A DNA stretch of 64,000 nt, from positions 1 to 64,000 of the forward strand of contig NZ_JACHGQ010000001.1 of assembly GCF_014202395.1 (NCBI RefSeq). The letters run 5' to 3'. Origin of the DNA: Histophilus somni. Its GTDB lineage: Bacteria > Pseudomonadota > Gammaproteobacteria > Enterobacterales > Pasteurellaceae. Position 1 is the first letter of the stretch, and every line of letters starts with the position of its first letter. Shown piece after piece: positions 9,162 to 20,147 of this stretch. Under the pieces are notes generated by a model. It was not told where the DNA came from and did not search any database. It saw nothing but the letters and a program-made list of their open reading frames with translations. The position numbers were made by a program, and so were the translations under genes.

Positions 9162-9791
9162 ATGAAAACATCTCAAAAACCTTTTTTTATACTTATTTTA
9201 ACGATATTGCTGAGTGCTTGTACTTTAGATATTGCCGGCGAACGCCCGCAAGGTATTCAGTATATAGAAAAAAATGATAAAAAATGGCAACAACACCTAC
9301 AAAAAATTAAGCAAATAAAACAATATCAAGCTCAAGGACAATTGGGTTATATTAACAATAAACAACGTTTTTCCACTCGCTTTACTTGGCAATATAACAA
9401 TCCGCAATCCTATTCTTTACTACTTTCATCAGCTTTCAGCAGTTCAATACTTAAATTTGAAGTTTCACCTTTCGGTATTACTGTTTCAGACCATAAAGGA
9501 AATCAGCGTTCAACAAAAGATATCAACAACTTGCTCCGTGAAATGATTGGTATCTCTATTCCATTACAACAAATAGGGAACTGGCTAAAAGGTCAACCAG
9601 ATGAAAATTCAGATTATCAGGTCGGCATAAATCATTTATTAGCAAGCTTTACTTATTCAGTTGAGGGTGAAGTTTGGAGTGCTGACTATCTCAACTATCG
9701 AACAGATCAAAGCATTCCATTACCCAAAGATATTCTTCTGAAAAGTAGTGAGCAGACCTTAAAAGTTAGGATAGATAACTGGAAATATTAA
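9162..9791 (+). CDS. lolB: Outer-membrane lipoprotein receptor LolB
   Basis: LolB receives lipoproteins from the periplasmic carrier LolA and inserts them into the inner leaflet of the outer membrane. The 209-residue product has a lipoprotein signal ending in the lipobox LSAC (Cys20). The mature LolB beta-barrel-like domain includes [10 protein letters not shown] near residue 55, [15 protein letters not shown] and GNWLKGQP. The frame is open upstream to 9078, but the ATG at 9162 gives a proper signal peptide. Its TAA overlaps the ispE ATG by one base (TAATG), and lolB-ispE-prs is the standard gammaproteobacterial order. Confidence 0.92.
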   Translation: MKTSQKPFFILILTILLSACTLDIAGERPQGIQYIEKNDKKWQQHLQKIKQIKQYQAQGQLGYINNKQRFSTRFTWQYNNPQSYSLLLSSAFSSSILKFEVSPFGITVSDHKGNQRSTKDINNLLREMIGISIPLQQIGNWLKGQPDENSDYQVGINHLLASFTYSVEGEVWSADYLNYRTDQSIPLPKDILLKSSEQTLKVRIDNWKY

Positions 9792-10732
9792 TGAAAAACT
9801 ATCAATTTTCGACCGCACTTTTATCATCGCAAATACAAGGAAAAAAATTACGTTTTCCTTGCCCTGCAAAGATAAATTTGTTTTTATATATAACTTCTCA
9901 ACGCCCCGACGGTTACCATGAACTGCAAACCTTATTTCAATTTTTAAATTTTGGCGATTGGTTAAGTATTGAGATACGCACTGACGGAAAAATAATCTTA
10001 ACACCCGAAATACCTCATCTAAAAAACGAGGATAATTTAATCTATCGAGCCGCTAAATTATTACAACAAAAAACAGGGTGTACATTAGGGGCAAATTTAC
10101 ATTTGGATAAAATTTTGCCAATAGGCGGAGGGGTTGGCGGAGGATCATCAAATGCAGCCACAGCACTCGTTGCACTCAACTATTTATGGAATACACAACT
10201 TTCACTCTCAACACTTGCTGAAATAGGATTACAGCTCGGTGCTGATGTGCCTGTTTTTGTATATGGAAAAGCCGCTTTTGCCGAAGGTGTTGGTGAAAAA
10301 CTTACTTTTTGTCAACCGCCACAAAAATGGTTTTTAGTATTAAAACCCGAAACATCTATTTCTACAGCTATTATATTTAAAGATCCTAACTTACCTCGCA
10401 ATACCCCAAAACGACCTTTAGCGGAATTATTAATAACAAAATATGAAAACGATTGCGAAAAAGTTGTTTTAAATCATTATTCAGAGGTTGAAGAAGCCCT
10501 TGGCTGGTTGTTACAATATGCACCGGCAAGATTAACAGGAACTGGAGCTTGTGTTTTCGCTGAATTTGCTAACGAACAGGCGGCACAATCTGCATTTCTT
10601 GATAAACCTGAAAAATACGTTGGTTTTGTTGCTCAGGGAACAAATATTTCACCATTACATCAAATGATTGAATATTTATCGCAACAAAAACAAACACTTT
10701 GTCTTCCTAATAATACAAATTCCAGAGGTTAA
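9791..10732 (+). CDS. ispE: 4-diphosphocytidyl-2-C-methyl-D-erythritol kinase
   Basis: IspE phosphorylates the 2-hydroxyl of CDP-methylerythritol with ATP in the MEP isoprenoid pathway; dxr and uppS of the same pathway lie elsewhere in the window. The 313-residue GHMP kinase has the substrate motif [10 protein letters not shown] (about 25-34). The glycine-rich ATP loop [17 protein letters not shown] is at about 110-126, and the third motif [12 protein letters not shown] lies near residue 254. Length is somewhat above E. coli IspE (283) owing to N- and C-terminal extensions. It is translationally coupled to lolB and followed by prs after 7 bases. Confidence 0.95.
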   Translation: MKNYQFSTALLSSQIQGKKLRFPCPAKINLFLYITSQRPDGYHELQTLFQFLNFGDWLSIEIRTDGKIILTPEIPHLKNEDNLIYRAAKLLQQKTGCTLGANLHLDKILPIGGGVGGGSSNAATALVALNYLWNTQLSLSTLAEIGLQLGADVPVFVYGKAAFAEGVGEKLTFCQPPQKWFLVLKPETSISTAIIFKDPNLPRNTPKRPLAELLITKYENDCEKVVLNHYSEVEEALGWLLQYAPARLTGTGACVFAEFANEQAAQSAFLDKPEKYVGFVAQGTNISPLHQMIEYLSQQKQTLCLPNNTNSRG

Positions 10733-10739
10733 ATTTACG

Positions 10740-11687
10740 ATGCCTGACATTAAACTTTTCGCCGGTAATGCAACACCTGAACTGGCAAAACAAATTTCCG
10801 AACGCCTATATATTTCCTTAGGTGATGCGACTGTTGGTCGTTTCAGTGACGGAGAAATTCAAGTTCAAATTAATGAAAATGTACGTGGTTGTGATGTATT
10901 TATTATTCAATCTACCTGTGCACCTACAAATGATAATCTCATGGAATTAGTCGTTATGGTTGACGCACTAAGACGTGCATCGGCGGGGCGTATTACCGCA
11001 GTTATTCCTTATTTTGGATATGCTCGTCAAGATCGTCGTGTACGCTCAGCTCGTGTACCGATTACTGCAAAAGTGGTAGCGGATTTCCTATCGAGCGTAG
11101 GAGTAGATCGTGTGTTAACTTGTGATCTGCACGCTGAACAAATCCAAGGATTTTTTGATGTACCGGTAGATAATGTATTCGGTTCACCGGTGCTTATTCA
11201 TGACATGTTAAAGAAAACAGATTTGGAAAATCCGATCGTTGTTTCTCCGGATATTGGCGGTGTCGTTCGTGCCCGTGCTATCGCAAAATTGCTGAATGAT
11301 ACAGATATGGCGATTATTGACAAACGTCGTCCAAAAGCCAATGTAGCCCAAGTCATGCACATTATTGGAGATGTCGCCGGACGTGATTGTATTTTAGTTG
11401 ATGATATGATTGATACGGGCGGAACATTATGCAAAGCGGCGGAAGCATTAAAAGAGCGGGGAGCAAAACGTGTATTTGCTTATGCAACTCATGCCGTATT
11501 CTCCGGAGCAGCGGCAAAAAATCTAGCGAATGAAGCATTAGATGAAATTGTTGTAACTGATACTATTCCATTTACACCGGAAATTAAGGCATTGGGTAAA
11601 GTCCGAGTATTAACATTATCAGGTATGCTGGCAGAGTCAATTCGCCGTATTAGTAATGAAGAATCTATTTCTGCCATGTTCAACTAA
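10740..11687 (+). CDS. prs: Ribose-phosphate pyrophosphokinase
   Basis: Prs makes PRPP from ribose 5-phosphate and ATP for nucleotide, histidine, tryptophan and NAD synthesis. The 315-residue product equals E. coli Prs in length. It has the conserved [10 protein letters not shown] start, the catalytic flexible loop [11 protein letters not shown] (about 92-102), the metal-binding [12 protein letters not shown] and the PRPP motif [12 protein letters not shown] (about 220). The frame extends upstream into ispE, but ATG 10740 is preceded by AGAGGTTAAATTTACG and starts the conserved domain. A hairpin terminator follows at 11710-11735. Confidence 0.97.
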   Translation: MPDIKLFAGNATPELAKQISERLYISLGDATVGRFSDGEIQVQINENVRGCDVFIIQSTCAPTNDNLMELVVMVDALRRASAGRITAVIPYFGYARQDRRVRSARVPITAKVVADFLSSVGVDRVLTCDLHAEQIQGFFDVPVDNVFGSPVLIHDMLKKTDLENPIVVSPDIGGVVRARAIAKLLNDTDMAIIDKRRPKANVAQVMHIIGDVAGRDCILVDDMIDTGGTLCKAAEALKERGAKRVFAYATHAVFSGAAAKNLANEALDEIVVTDTIPFTPEIKALGKVRVLTLSGMLAESIRRISNEESISAMFN

Positions 11688-11709
11688 TCACAACGCATTT
11701 GAAGGCTAA

Positions 11710-11735
11710 AAGAGCGGAATTCTCCGCTCTTCTTA
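11710..11735 (+). terminator. Terminator of lolB-ispE-prs
   Basis: A 9-bp perfect stem, AAGAGCGGA/TCCGCTCTT with an ATTC loop, is followed by a short T-rich tract, 22 bases after the prs stop. Confidence 0.8.
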
Positions 11736-11843
11736 TTTGGAATAGTAATATTCTAGGATTTGTATTAAATAGCAAAATCGGAAGTTCAGCAACTATACGA
11801 AGAGGCTATTGAATCGCAAATTTTCCTCAATTTTGAGCTTGGA

Positions 11844-12167
11844 TTATTTTTTCCACACAACGTGATATTCTCGGTCTTCCTCTTTGTGGGAAATTAAAAA
11901 CTTAGCAAAAATATCATCCATTTCGTCTTGTTCATTGACCAAGCCAACCCAAACTTCAGCGTATTCATCAGGATCGATGAGAACGCCAATCTCTTGTTCC
12001 CAGTTATCGGCAGTTTCAACAAATTCAACTCCGCCATGATCTTCAAATTGTAAGTTAAATAAAAGAATATCGGCAGGCTCAAGATTTTCTCCCGCCATTT
12101 CGAGAAAAATATCATAAGCAATATCAATTGCTGTATCAGGATCTAATTTATTAATTTGGTCTGTCAT
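11844..12167 (-). CDS. yciU: YciU/HI1450-type dsDNA-mimic protein (DUF440)
   Basis: This 107-residue very acidic protein belongs to the DUF440 family. It shows the family motifs [20 protein letters not shown] and [18 protein letters not shown], then an acidic C-terminal half. The H. influenzae homologue HI1450 has a surface that imitates the charge pattern of double-stranded DNA and binds the histone-like protein HU, so a role in modulating HU-DNA contacts is plausible but unproven. It is a single gene, on the same strand as ppc but separated from it by a hairpin terminator. An overlapping minus-strand ORF is a frame shadow. Confidence 0.9.
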   Translation of the reverse strand: MTDQINKLDPDTAIDIAYDIFLEMAGENLEPADILLFNLQFEDHGGVEFVETADNWEQEIGVLIDPDEYAEVWVGLVNEQDEMDDIFAKFLISHKEEDREYHVVWKK

Positions 12168-12223
12168 CGTATTTTCTCATAAGTAAAAGTGAAATAATCA
12201 TAGCACAAAAGTGAGAAGTAGAA

Positions 12224-12252
12224 AAAAGTGCGGTGATTTTAACCGCACTTTT
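12224..12252 (-). terminator. Paired uptake-signal hairpin after ppc
   Basis: Two inverted uptake signal copies, AAAAGTGCGGT and ACCGCACTTTT, form an 11-bp stem with a 7-base loop and T runs on both sides, just past the ppc stop. Inverted uptake signal pairs acting as terminators are established in H. influenzae. Confidence 0.85.
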
Positions 12253-12269
12253 GTATGATGAGTTCATCA

Positions 12270-14909
12270 CTAACCAGTATTACGCATACCTGCAGCGATA
12301 CCTGTAATCGTAATCATTAATGCTTGTTCCACATCAGGATTTGGATTTTCAGGGTTTTCACGTAAACGTCGCAACAGTTCTACTTGTAGTAAGTTGAGCG
12401 GATCGGTATAGATATTACGTAAGGCAATGGATTCTGCAATCCAAGGTAAATCAGACATTAATTCATCTTCATGAGATAAAGAAAGAATAGTTTTAATATC
12501 GGCTTGCAGTTGTTCACGCAAAGATTGACCTAAATACCATAATTCTTTTTTAACCAAGTTCAGATCATAATGCTCAGATAACCACGTATCAGTTTTGCTG
12601 AACACCATTTCCAACATACCGATACGGGTAGAGAAAAACGGCCAATTTTTACACATTTCTTCAATAGTTTCTTTATTGCCTTTTTCAATTGATTGGCGAA
12701 TAGACGCACTTGCACCTAACCAAGCCGGTAACATTAAGCGATTTTGCATCCAAGCGAAGATCCAAGGAATTGCACGTAAACTTTCTACCCCACCGTTCGG
12801 ATTACGTTTGGATGGGCGAGAGCCTAGAGGTAACTTAGATAATTCTTGTTCAGGTGTGGCGGAACGGAAATAAGGTACAAAATCTTTATCTCCACGTACA
12901 ACGCTACGATATATATTACATGATGAATCGGATAATTCATTCATAATTGCACGCCAGCTTTCTTTAGGCTCCGGAGGTGGAAGCAGGTTGGCTTCTAAAA
13001 TTGCACTGGCATAAAGATCAAAGCTATTTACTGCAACTGCAGGTAGACCCAGTTTAAAACGGATCATTTCTCCCTGTTCTGTTACACGTAGACCATTTTT
13101 CAATGAGCGGGGTGGCTGAGATAGAAGTGCGGCATGAGCAGGTGCACCTCCACGTCCAATAGTACCACCACGACCATGGAACAAGGTTAATTCTACTCCC
13201 ATTTTTTCGCAAAGATTTACCAGTTGTTCTTGTGCTCGATACTGTGCCCAAGAAGCAGCCATCATACCTGCATCTTTCGCACTATCGGAATAACCAATCA
13301 TGACCATTTGTTTATTGTTGATCACACCACGATACCAGCCTACATTAAATAATTGAGTCATAACTTCTTTAGAAGCATTGAGGTCATCTAGGGTTTCAAA
13401 AAGAGGAACTACTGGTAAATAATAGGTTACGCCAGCTTCTTTTAATAATAAGTGAACTGCAAGCACATCTGAGGCAGTGCGAGCCATAGAAATAATATAG
13501 CAAGATATAACGCCTTCAGGTTGTTGTGCAATAACTCGACAAGTTTCTAAAATTTCTTGCGTTTCCGGAGAAGGCGTCCAGTTGCGAGGTAGCAAAGGAC
13601 GACGAGAGCTTAATTCACGGATTAAAAAAGCTTGTTTATCATCTTCCATCCATTGTGAATAGTCGCCTAAACCAATATAACGAGTAATTTCAGAGAGAGC
13701 CTTAGTATGACGAAGGCTTTCTTGACGAATATCCAAATGAGACAAAGAGAGACCAAAGCAACGAATACGACGTAAACAATCCAGCAATATACCGTTAGCA
13801 ATAATTCGCATACCGCATTGATGTAAAGATTGATAACAATCGTAAAGCGGTTCCCAAAGTTGTTGATCATCGGTCAAAATGTCATTTGTATTGATGGTTG
13901 AAGGTTTATTTTCTAAAATTTCACCGTAATAAGCGACAGTTTTTACCAGTTTTGCTCGCAAATTTTTAACGACTACACGATAGGGTTCTAAATGATCACC
14001 GTATTTGGCACGGAATTCCTCAGTGCAATGAACTACAGAAAGTTCCTCTGATAAAACTTGAATATCCGCTAAAAACAATTCTGCCGCTTTCCAGCGGTTC
14101 ATGATTAAAACTTGGCGAGTTGTCTCTGCGGTAACAAATGGATTACCATCACGATCTCCCCCTATCCAAGAAGAAAATTTAACAGGTGCTAAGTTTACTG
14201 AATGTTGTACACCAAAATTTTTCTCTAAATAGAGATTCAATTGACGACAAAAATCAGGCACGGCTTTCCATAAGCTGTTTTCGATTACCGCTATCCCCCA
14301 TTTTGCTTCATCAACAGGAGTAGGGCGTTGCGTACGGATTTCATTTGTATGCCAAGCAAGTGCAATTAATTGCATTAAACGGCGTTTTAATTTTGTGCTT
14401 TCTGATTGAGTAAGATCATCGTGTTCCAAACGGCTTAAACAGCGGTTAATTTCTACATATTTATGTAAAAGAGAACGGCGGGTAACTTCTGTCGGATGGG
14501 CGGTTAAAACTAATTCAATTAATAATTTTTCTACTGTTGAGATGACTTTTTCTGCCGGTACATTTTGTGCTTTTAAGCGTTCAAAGAGTGCCTCTAAAGA
14601 ACGATCGGAGGCAACTTGGTCTATGTGTTTTCGTGAGATTGTTTGGTATTGTTCCGCTATATTGGTTAAATTCAAAAATTGACTAAAAGCACGAGCTACT
14701 GGAATAATATTTTCATTGGAAATAGTCGAAAGCGTATCTAATAATTTTTCCCGTGCTTTTTCATCACCGGAACGAGAGTCGCGAGATAATACACGAATAT
14801 TTTCAATCAAATCAAGAATATCACTACCCTGTGCATCGCTGATTGTTTCGCCTAAAAAGTGACCTAACATATTTATGTTATTTTTTAGCGTTGAGTATTT
14901 TTGGGGCAT
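12270..14909 (-). CDS. ppc: Phosphoenolpyruvate carboxylase
   Basis: Ppc carboxylates PEP with bicarbonate to oxaloacetate, the main anaplerotic feed to the TCA and reductive succinate branch. The 879-residue product is close to E. coli Ppc (883). It shows the catalytic His region [13 protein letters not shown] (about 135-147), the [15 protein letters not shown] motif, and the glycine-rich [12 protein letters not shown] loop near residue 580. It also has EQGEMIRFK and the C-terminal AGMRNTG required for activity. The frame opens upstream to 14981; ATG 14909 with GTGAGGATC ahead is the better start. It is monocistronic, ending in the uptake-signal hairpin. Confidence 0.97.
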   Translation of the reverse strand: MPQKYSTLKNNINMLGHFLGETISDAQGSDILDLIENIRVLSRDSRSGDEKAREKLLDTLSTISNENIIPVARAFSQFLNLTNIAEQYQTISRKHIDQVASDRSLEALFERLKAQNVPAEKVISTVEKLLIELVLTAHPTEVTRRSLLHKYVEINRCLSRLEHDDLTQSESTKLKRRLMQLIALAWHTNEIRTQRPTPVDEAKWGIAVIENSLWKAVPDFCRQLNLYLEKNFGVQHSVNLAPVKFSSWIGGDRDGNPFVTAETTRQVLIMNRWKAAELFLADIQVLSEELSVVHCTEEFRAKYGDHLEPYRVVVKNLRAKLVKTVAYYGEILENKPSTINTNDILTDDQQLWEPLYDCYQSLHQCGMRIIANGILLDCLRRIRCFGLSLSHLDIRQESLRHTKALSEITRYIGLGDYSQWMEDDKQAFLIRELSSRRPLLPRNWTPSPETQEILETCRVIAQQPEGVISCYIISMARTASDVLAVHLLLKEAGVTYYLPVVPLFETLDDLNASKEVMTQLFNVGWYRGVINNKQMVMIGYSDSAKDAGMMAASWAQYRAQEQLVNLCEKMGVELTLFHGRGGTIGRGGAPAHAALLSQPPRSLKNGLRVTEQGEMIRFKLGLPAVAVNSFDLYASAILEANLLPPPEPKESWRAIMNELSDSSCNIYRSVVRGDKDFVPYFRSATPEQELSKLPLGSRPSKRNPNGGVESLRAIPWIFAWMQNRLMLPAWLGASASIRQSIEKGNKETIEEMCKNWPFFSTRIGMLEMVFSKTDTWLSEHYDLNLVKKELWYLGQSLREQLQADIKTILSLSHEDELMSDLPWIAESIALRNIYTDPLNLLQVELLRRLRENPENPNPDVEQALMITITGIAAGMRNTG

Positions 14910-15221
14910 AAGATCCTCACTTAAAAAGATGACAAATTTATTTGATGGGGTAGATATACCCAAAAATAATTGAAAGGTCAAATAGAATTATTTTAAAATA
15001 TAAAAAAATAAAATTTACCCTAAAAATTGAAATTATATTTAATATATTGTTTATTTTTTAAATTTTATTTAAGTAAATGAGATGTTTTTTAATTATTAAA
15101 ATGTTGTTAAATAATTGCTGTAATGTCTTTTTTATTGATAACGAAAAAGTCGCAAGCATGTAGAAAATTGCTATAATTAGCACCGTTTTATGAGAATTAA
15201 TTATCCGTTAGGAATATTTCA
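14910..15221. other. Divergent intergenic region between ppc and yeaL
   Basis: This 312-base AT-rich stretch separates two divergent genes. Toward yeaL there is a TATAAT at 15172-15177, with no convincing -35 at the right distance. Near the ppc side a small inverted repeat (GGGTA/TACCC) lies at 14948-14961. No ORF or RNA gene is apparent. Confidence 0.5.
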
Positions 15222-15677
15222 ATGTCGTTACAGTTTAACTCAATTGCTTTATTGTTAGTCAGCCTTATTTTGCTTGGTGTACTAGGCAATAATAGCTCCA
15301 TAACCATTTCCGCAACTATTTTACTTTTAATGCAACAAACATTTTTAGCCAAATATATTCCTTTTACGGAAAAGTATGGAGTTAATATTGGTATTATTAT
15401 TCTTACCATTGGCGTACTTAGTCCCATCGTTTCAGGCAAGGTTCAGTTGCCGAATTGGACCGCACTTATTCATTGGAAAATGTTTTTAGCCATGGCGGTA
15501 GGTGTGCTTGTTGCATGGTTTGGAGGACGTGGTGTGAATTTAATGGGGACGCAACCTTCGCTACTCACAGGTTTATTAGTAGGGACTATTTTGGGTGTCG
15601 CATTTTTAGGGGGTGTTCCTGTTGGACCGTTAATTGCAGCGGGGATTTTGTCTTTGTTTATTGGAAAAACTGGATAA
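15222..15677 (+). CDS. yeaL: YeaL-type UPF0756/DUF441 membrane protein
   Basis: This 151-residue integral membrane protein has four to five hydrophobic helices (about 5-20, 25-40, 50-70, 85-105 and 118-145). It carries the DUF441 family's conserved [14 protein letters not shown] near the N-terminus, a central [17 protein letters not shown], and a Gly-rich C-terminal helix pair ending [15 protein letters not shown]. The function of the family is unknown. The start has a TTAGGAAT ribosome site. hrpA follows after about 45 bases and may be co-transcribed. Confidence 0.85.
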   Translation: MSLQFNSIALLLVSLILLGVLGNNSSITISATILLLMQQTFLAKYIPFTEKYGVNIGIIILTIGVLSPIVSGKVQLPNWTALIHWKMFLAMAVGVLVAWFGGRGVNLMGTQPSLLTGLLVGTILGVAFLGGVPVGPLIAAGILSLFIGKTG

Positions 15678-15723
15678 ATAATTTTTAGCGTTACATGATT
15701 GACTAAATTTGAAAATAAGAATA

Positions 15724-18700
15724 ATGAAGAATAATAAAAAAAATGTTTTTAGCACACAACAGCAGGCATTATTGGTACAGCTTAACGACATGATGTCGAT
15801 TGACCGGCGTCGTTTGTTTGCTCGTATCAAGGGCATGAATCAACTTAAACATCCTACGAATATCAACAAGGTGATAGTGGAAATTGAACAGCAAATTCAA
15901 CAGGCACAAGTTCGTTTTTTACAACGACAAAGTGCGGTACAAAAAATGGAATTTCCACAAAACTTGCCGGTCAATCAAAAAAAAGCTGAAATCCAGAAAC
16001 TTATTCGGGAACACCAAGTAGTCGTTATTGCTGGAGAAACCGGTTCAGGAAAAACCACTCAATTACCAAAGATGTGTTTAGAATTGGGTTTTGGGCAGAA
16101 GGGATTGATAGGACATACTCAACCTCGTCGCATTGCTGCACGTTCCGTAGCTGCAAGAATTGCGGAAGAATTAAATATGGAACTCGGTGGAGTCGTGGGT
16201 TATAAAGTTCGTTTTCATGATCAAATCAGCGATGAAACACAAATTAAATTAATGACAGACGGAATTTTATTGGCAGAAATTCAATCTGATCGTTTTTTAA
16301 ATCAATATGATATGCTCATTATTGATGAAGCACATGAACGCAGTTTAAACAATGATTTTATTTTAGGTTATTTAAAACAGCTGTTGCCTCAGCGTCCTGA
16401 TTTAAAAGTAATTATTACTTCAGCGACGATTGATGTAGAACGCTTCTCTCAACATTTTAATCATGCCCCGATTATAGAAGTTTCCGGTAGAACTTACCCT
16501 GTAGAAGTACGTTATCGTCCAATTGTGGAGGCAGAGGATCAAGATCAGTTACAAGGTATTTTAAATGCGGTAGATGAGCTACAGGCTGAAAGTTCCGGTG
16601 ATATTTTAATTTTCTTAAATGGGGAGCGGGAAATCAGAGATACTGCAGAAGCATTACAAAAATTAGATTTAAAACATACAGAAATCTTACCGCTCTTTGC
16701 TCGTCTTTCAGCACAAGAACAAAATAAAATTTTTCACCCGAGTAATTTAAAGCGTATCGTGTTGGCAACTAATGTAGCGGAAACTTCATTAACTGTACCG
16801 GGTATAAAATATGTTATTGATCCCGGCACGGCGAGAATCTCACGTTACAGCTACCGCACTAAAGTACAACGTTTGCCGATTGAGCCAATTTCACAAGCTT
16901 CCGCTAATCAGCGTAAAGGTCGTTGCGGGCGTGTGTCTGAAGGGATTTGTATTCGTTTGTATTCGGAAGATGATTTTAATAATCGTCCGGAATTTACCGA
17001 TCCTGAAATTCTTCGTACCAATTTGGCATCGGTTATTTTGCAAATGACCGCCTTAGGTTTAGATGATATAGAAGCTTTTCCTTTTGTTGATGCCCCGGAT
17101 AAACGTCATATCCAAGATGGTATGAAGCTCTTGGAGGAGTTGCAGGCATTTGAATGGAAAAAAAACAAGCAAGGAGAGAAACGCCAGCTTACCGCTATTG
17201 GTAAGCAGTTAGCACAATTACCCGTTGATCCTCGTTTGGCTAAAATGTTATTAAGTGCGGTACAATTTTCTTGTTTACATGAACTCATGATTATTGTTGC
17301 TGCCTTATCTATTCAAGATCCTCGAGAAAGACCGCAAGAAAAACAACAATCTGCGGATGATAAACATCGTCGTTTTGCTGATAAAAAATCAGATTTTTTA
17401 GCTTATTTAAATTTGTGGAATTACATTCAAGAGCAACAGAAAATTTTAAGCAAAAATCAATTTCGTCGCTTGTGTCGAAAAGAGTATTTAAATTATTTAC
17501 GTATTCGTGAATGGCAAGATATTTATCATCAAATTCGTTTAACCGTGCGTGAAATGGGGTTGCCCATAAATTCTCATGAGGCTGAATATGCACAAATTCA
17601 CACCGCACTTTTAAGTGGATTGCTATCCCATATTGGATTGAAAGAAAATGAAAAACAGCAATATTTAGGGGCAAGAAATGCACATTTTTCTATTTTCCCC
17701 AATTCCGTTTTATTTAAAAAACAACCTAAATGGGTTGTAGCAGCCGAATTAGTGGAAACCTCTAAACTTTGGGGAAGAATAATGGCAGATATTGAGCCGG
17801 AATGGATTGAACCGTTAGCGAAACATTTGGTTAAATCCAGTTATTCAGAACCTCGATGGTCAAAGTCTCGAGGACAAGTGATTGCAAATGAAAAAGTCAG
17901 TCTTTATGGTATCCCCATTGTAACTAATAGGCTTGCTAATTATGGTGCTATTGATGCTGTTACCAGCCGAGAAATTTTTATTCAATCCGCTTTAGTAGAG
18001 GGAAATTGGAATACCCGACACAAATTCTTTTTTGCCAATCAAAAATTAATTAAGGAAATTGAAGAATTGGAACATAAAACACGTCGTCGGGATATTTTAG
18101 TTGATGAGCGTGCTTTATTTGATTTCTATGATCAACGGATTGGTACCGATGTTGTTTCACAAAAACATTTTGATAGTTGGTGGAAGAAAAAAGCACAACA
18201 AGAACCTGAATTGTTGAATTTTGAAAAGTCTTTTCTGATGAACGAAGACAATGCCAATATCAACACATTAGATTTCCCCAATTTTTGGTATCAAGACAAT
18301 TTAAAATTAAAATTAACTTATCAATTTGAACCTGGTATAGAGGCAGATGGTGTGACGGTGCATATTCCATTGCCACTATTAAATCAGGTTGAAATGAAAG
18401 GATTTGATTGGCAAATTCCGGGATTACGCCAAGAATTAGTTATTGCCTTAATTAAATCTTTACCTAAATCTTTACGCCGTAATTTTGTACCCGCACCTAA
18501 CTATGCCAGTGCTTTCTTAGGTCGAATAACGCAAACCGACAAACCTTTGCTAGAAACGCTTAGTCATGAATTGCGTCGTATGAGCGGAGTTCAGATTGAA
18601 GTTGAAGAATGGAATTTAGCACAGATTCCACCGCACTTAAGAATGACCTTTAGGGTCATTGATGAAAAGGGAGGCAAAATTGCCGAAAGCCTTGATTTAG

Positions 18701-19635
18701 ATCAATTGAAATTTAGCCTAAAAGATAAAGTGCAAAAAAGTATTTCCTGCGTTGCAGATAGTGGTATTGAACAAAGCGGTATTCATGTTTGGAATTTCGC
18801 TCGACTACCGCAATTTTATGAACAGAAAAAACAAGGTTTTAGCATTAAGGCTTATCCTGCTATTGTTGATGAAAAAGATTCAGTCGGCATTAAACTATTT
18901 GAAACAGAGCTTGAACAGCAAGTTACTATGCAGCAAGGATTACGTCGTTTGTTGCTATTAAATGTGCCTTCGCCGATTAAATATTTACATGAAAAATTGC
19001 CGAACAAATCGAAGTTAGGCTTGTATTTTACGCCTTTCGGACGAGTTTTAGATTTAATTGATGATTGCATTGCTTGTGCCGTGGATAAACTTATTGCTGA
19101 TTTTGGCGGTTTGGTTTGGAATGAAACTGATTTTGAGAGATTGCGTGATTTTATTCGAGAAAATCTGAATGAGGTTACAGTGGAAATTGCACAGCAAGTT
19201 GAAAAAATCCTGACCTTGACTTTTGAAATCAATCAACGCCTGAAAGGAAAAATGGATTTTACAATGGCATTTGCTTTTGCTGATATAAAAACACAAATGA
19301 ATGGACTTATTTATCCGGAATTTGTAACGAAAACAGGTTATGGGCGTTTGTCTGATATTCAACGTTATTTACAGGCAATTGATAAGCGTATTGATAAATT
19401 AGCACAAGATATTAATCGTGATCGTGCTGCAATGCTCAGAGTAGAACAGGTTAGTCATGCGTACCAACAACTTTTAGCAAAACTGCCGAAATCTAAACCG
19501 CACTCGAGTGAAGTTAAAGAAATTCCTTATATGATCGAGGAATTAAGAGTTAGTTTATTTGCTCAACAACTAGGCACTAAATATCCTATATCAGATAAAA
19601 GAATTTTGAATGTTATTGCGGACGTAAAATGCTAA
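15724..19635 (+). CDS. hrpA: ATP-dependent RNA helicase HrpA
   Basis: HrpA is a DEAH-box RNA helicase that resolves stalled or collided ribosomes and processes some fimbrial mRNA in E. coli. The 1303-residue product matches that length. It contains Walker A GETGSGKTTQLP (about 105-116), the DEAH box IIDEAHERS, the SAT motif ITSATID and motif VI QRKGRCGRVSEG. HA2 and OB-fold regions and the long C-terminal DUF3418 domain follow. A TTG at 15709 could extend the frame by five residues; the ATG at 15724 is preferred, though neither has a strong Shine-Dalgarno. Opposite-strand ORFs inside it are shadows. Confidence 0.94.
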   Translation: MKNNKKNVFSTQQQALLVQLNDMMSIDRRRLFARIKGMNQLKHPTNINKVIVEIEQQIQQAQVRFLQRQSAVQKMEFPQNLPVNQKKAEIQKLIREHQVVVIAGETGSGKTTQLPKMCLELGFGQKGLIGHTQPRRIAARSVAARIAEELNMELGGVVGYKVRFHDQISDETQIKLMTDGILLAEIQSDRFLNQYDMLIIDEAHERSLNNDFILGYLKQLLPQRPDLKVIITSATIDVERFSQHFNHAPIIEVSGRTYPVEVRYRPIVEAEDQDQLQGILNAVDELQAESSGDILIFLNGEREIRDTAEALQKLDLKHTEILPLFARLSAQEQNKIFHPSNLKRIVLATNVAETSLTVPGIKYVIDPGTARISRYSYRTKVQRLPIEPISQASANQRKGRCGRVSEGICIRLYSEDDFNNRPEFTDPEILRTNLASVILQMTALGLDDIEAFPFVDAPDKRHIQDGMKLLEELQAFEWKKNKQGEKRQLTAIGKQLAQLPVDPRLAKMLLSAVQFSCLHELMIIVAALSIQDPRERPQEKQQSADDKHRRFADKKSDFLAYLNLWNYIQEQQKILSKNQFRRLCRKEYLNYLRIREWQDIYHQIRLTVREMGLPINSHEAEYAQIHTALLSGLLSHIGLKENEKQQYLGARNAHFSIFPNSVLFKKQPKWVVAAELVETSKLWGRIMADIEPEWIEPLAKHLVKSSYSEPRWSKSRGQVIANEKVSLYGIPIVTNRLANYGAIDAVTSREIFIQSALVEGNWNTRHKFFFANQKLIKEIEELEHKTRRRDILVDERALFDFYDQRIGTDVVSQKHFDSWWKKKAQQEPELLNFEKSFLMNEDNANINTLDFPNFWYQDNLKLKLTYQFEPGIEADGVTVHIPLPLLNQVEMKGFDWQIPGLRQELVIALIKSLPKSLRRNFVPAPNYASAFLGRITQTDKPLLETLSHELRRMSGVQIEVEEWNLAQIPPHLRMTFRVIDEKGGKIAESLDLDQLKFSLKDKVQKSISCVADSGIEQSGIHVWNFARLPQFYEQKKQGFSIKAYPAIVDEKDSVGIKLFETELEQQVTMQQGLRRLLLLNVPSPIKYLHEKLPNKSKLGLYFTPFGRVLDLIDDCIACAVDKLIADFGGLVWNETDFERLRDFIRENLNEVTVEIAQQVEKILTLTFEINQRLKGKMDFTMAFAFADIKTQMNGLIYPEFVTKTGYGRLSDIQRYLQAIDKRIDKLAQDINRDRAAMLRVEQVSHAYQQLLAKLPKSKPHSSEVKEIPYMIEELRVSLFAQQLGTKYPISDKRILNVIADVKC

Positions 19636-19702
19636 ATTTGTAAATGCCCTCTTGTTTGTATACGATTATAAAGCTGATATAACGAGAAGATAATTGTTAT
19701 CG

Positions 19703-20101
19703 CTATTTTTCTGCTAGTAATCGTTGAATAAGTTTAAAATTGGCAGGAGGAAATTGACTGTCATCAAGCTCATTTTGATCGACCCACATACCTTCTTGGC
19801 CTTCTCGTCCAAACGGTTCTCCAATCCATTGTTCGACAAGATAAAAATGAAATTGAATAATCTTAGTTGGATATTCAAAAGAAAAACGTTCAAAAAGCAC
19901 CGCACTTAGAACATGAATACCGATTTCTTCTTCTAATTCACGAGCCAGTGCTTGTTCAGGTGTTTCATGTTGATCCACTTTTCCACCGGGGAACTCTAAT
20001 GATTGAGCAAAATCCTGTCCCTCTAGTCGTTGAGTTAGATAAATTTGTCCAAACTCGTTACGAATAATGCCAGCGGCAACTTGGATTGTTGGTTTTATCA
20101 T
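19703..20101 (-). CDS. mutT: 8-oxo-dGTP diphosphatase MutT
   Basis: MutT hydrolyses 8-oxo-dGTP to the monophosphate, preventing A:T to C:G transversions. The 132-residue protein is a single Nudix domain. Its Nudix box lies at about residues 38-60: GGKVDQHETPEQALARELEE followed by EIGI. The substrate-side FPGGK precedes it and FPPANFKLI is near the C-terminus. Size is as in E. coli MutT (129). It lies downstream of secA on the same strand, 46 bases past the secA stop and beyond a hairpin terminator, the conserved secM-secA-mutT order. Confidence 0.94.
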   Translation of the reverse strand: MIKPTIQVAAGIIRNEFGQIYLTQRLEGQDFAQSLEFPGGKVDQHETPEQALARELEEEIGIHVLSAVLFERFSFEYPTKIIQFHFYLVEQWIGEPFGREGQEGMWVDQNELDDSQFPPANFKLIQRLLAEK

Positions 20102-20112
20102 GGTTTTATCCT

Positions 20113-20139
20113 AAAAAGTGCGGTGGAAATTTCCACCGC
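20113..20139 (-). terminator. Terminator between secA and mutT
   Basis: A 20-base perfect palindrome (GCGGTGGAAA/TTTCCACCGC, 20120-20139) runs into ACTTTTTAGG on the minus strand, just after the secA stop. One arm includes an uptake signal. A perfect palindrome leaves no loop unless central pairs open, so mutT readthrough is likely. Confidence 0.65.
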
Positions 20140-20147
20140 CATATTAA

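Noticed and set aside
17309-17683. Antisense ORF of 124 codons inside hrpA
   Set aside because: The hrpA frame is continuous and conserved through it; no start signal on the minus strand.
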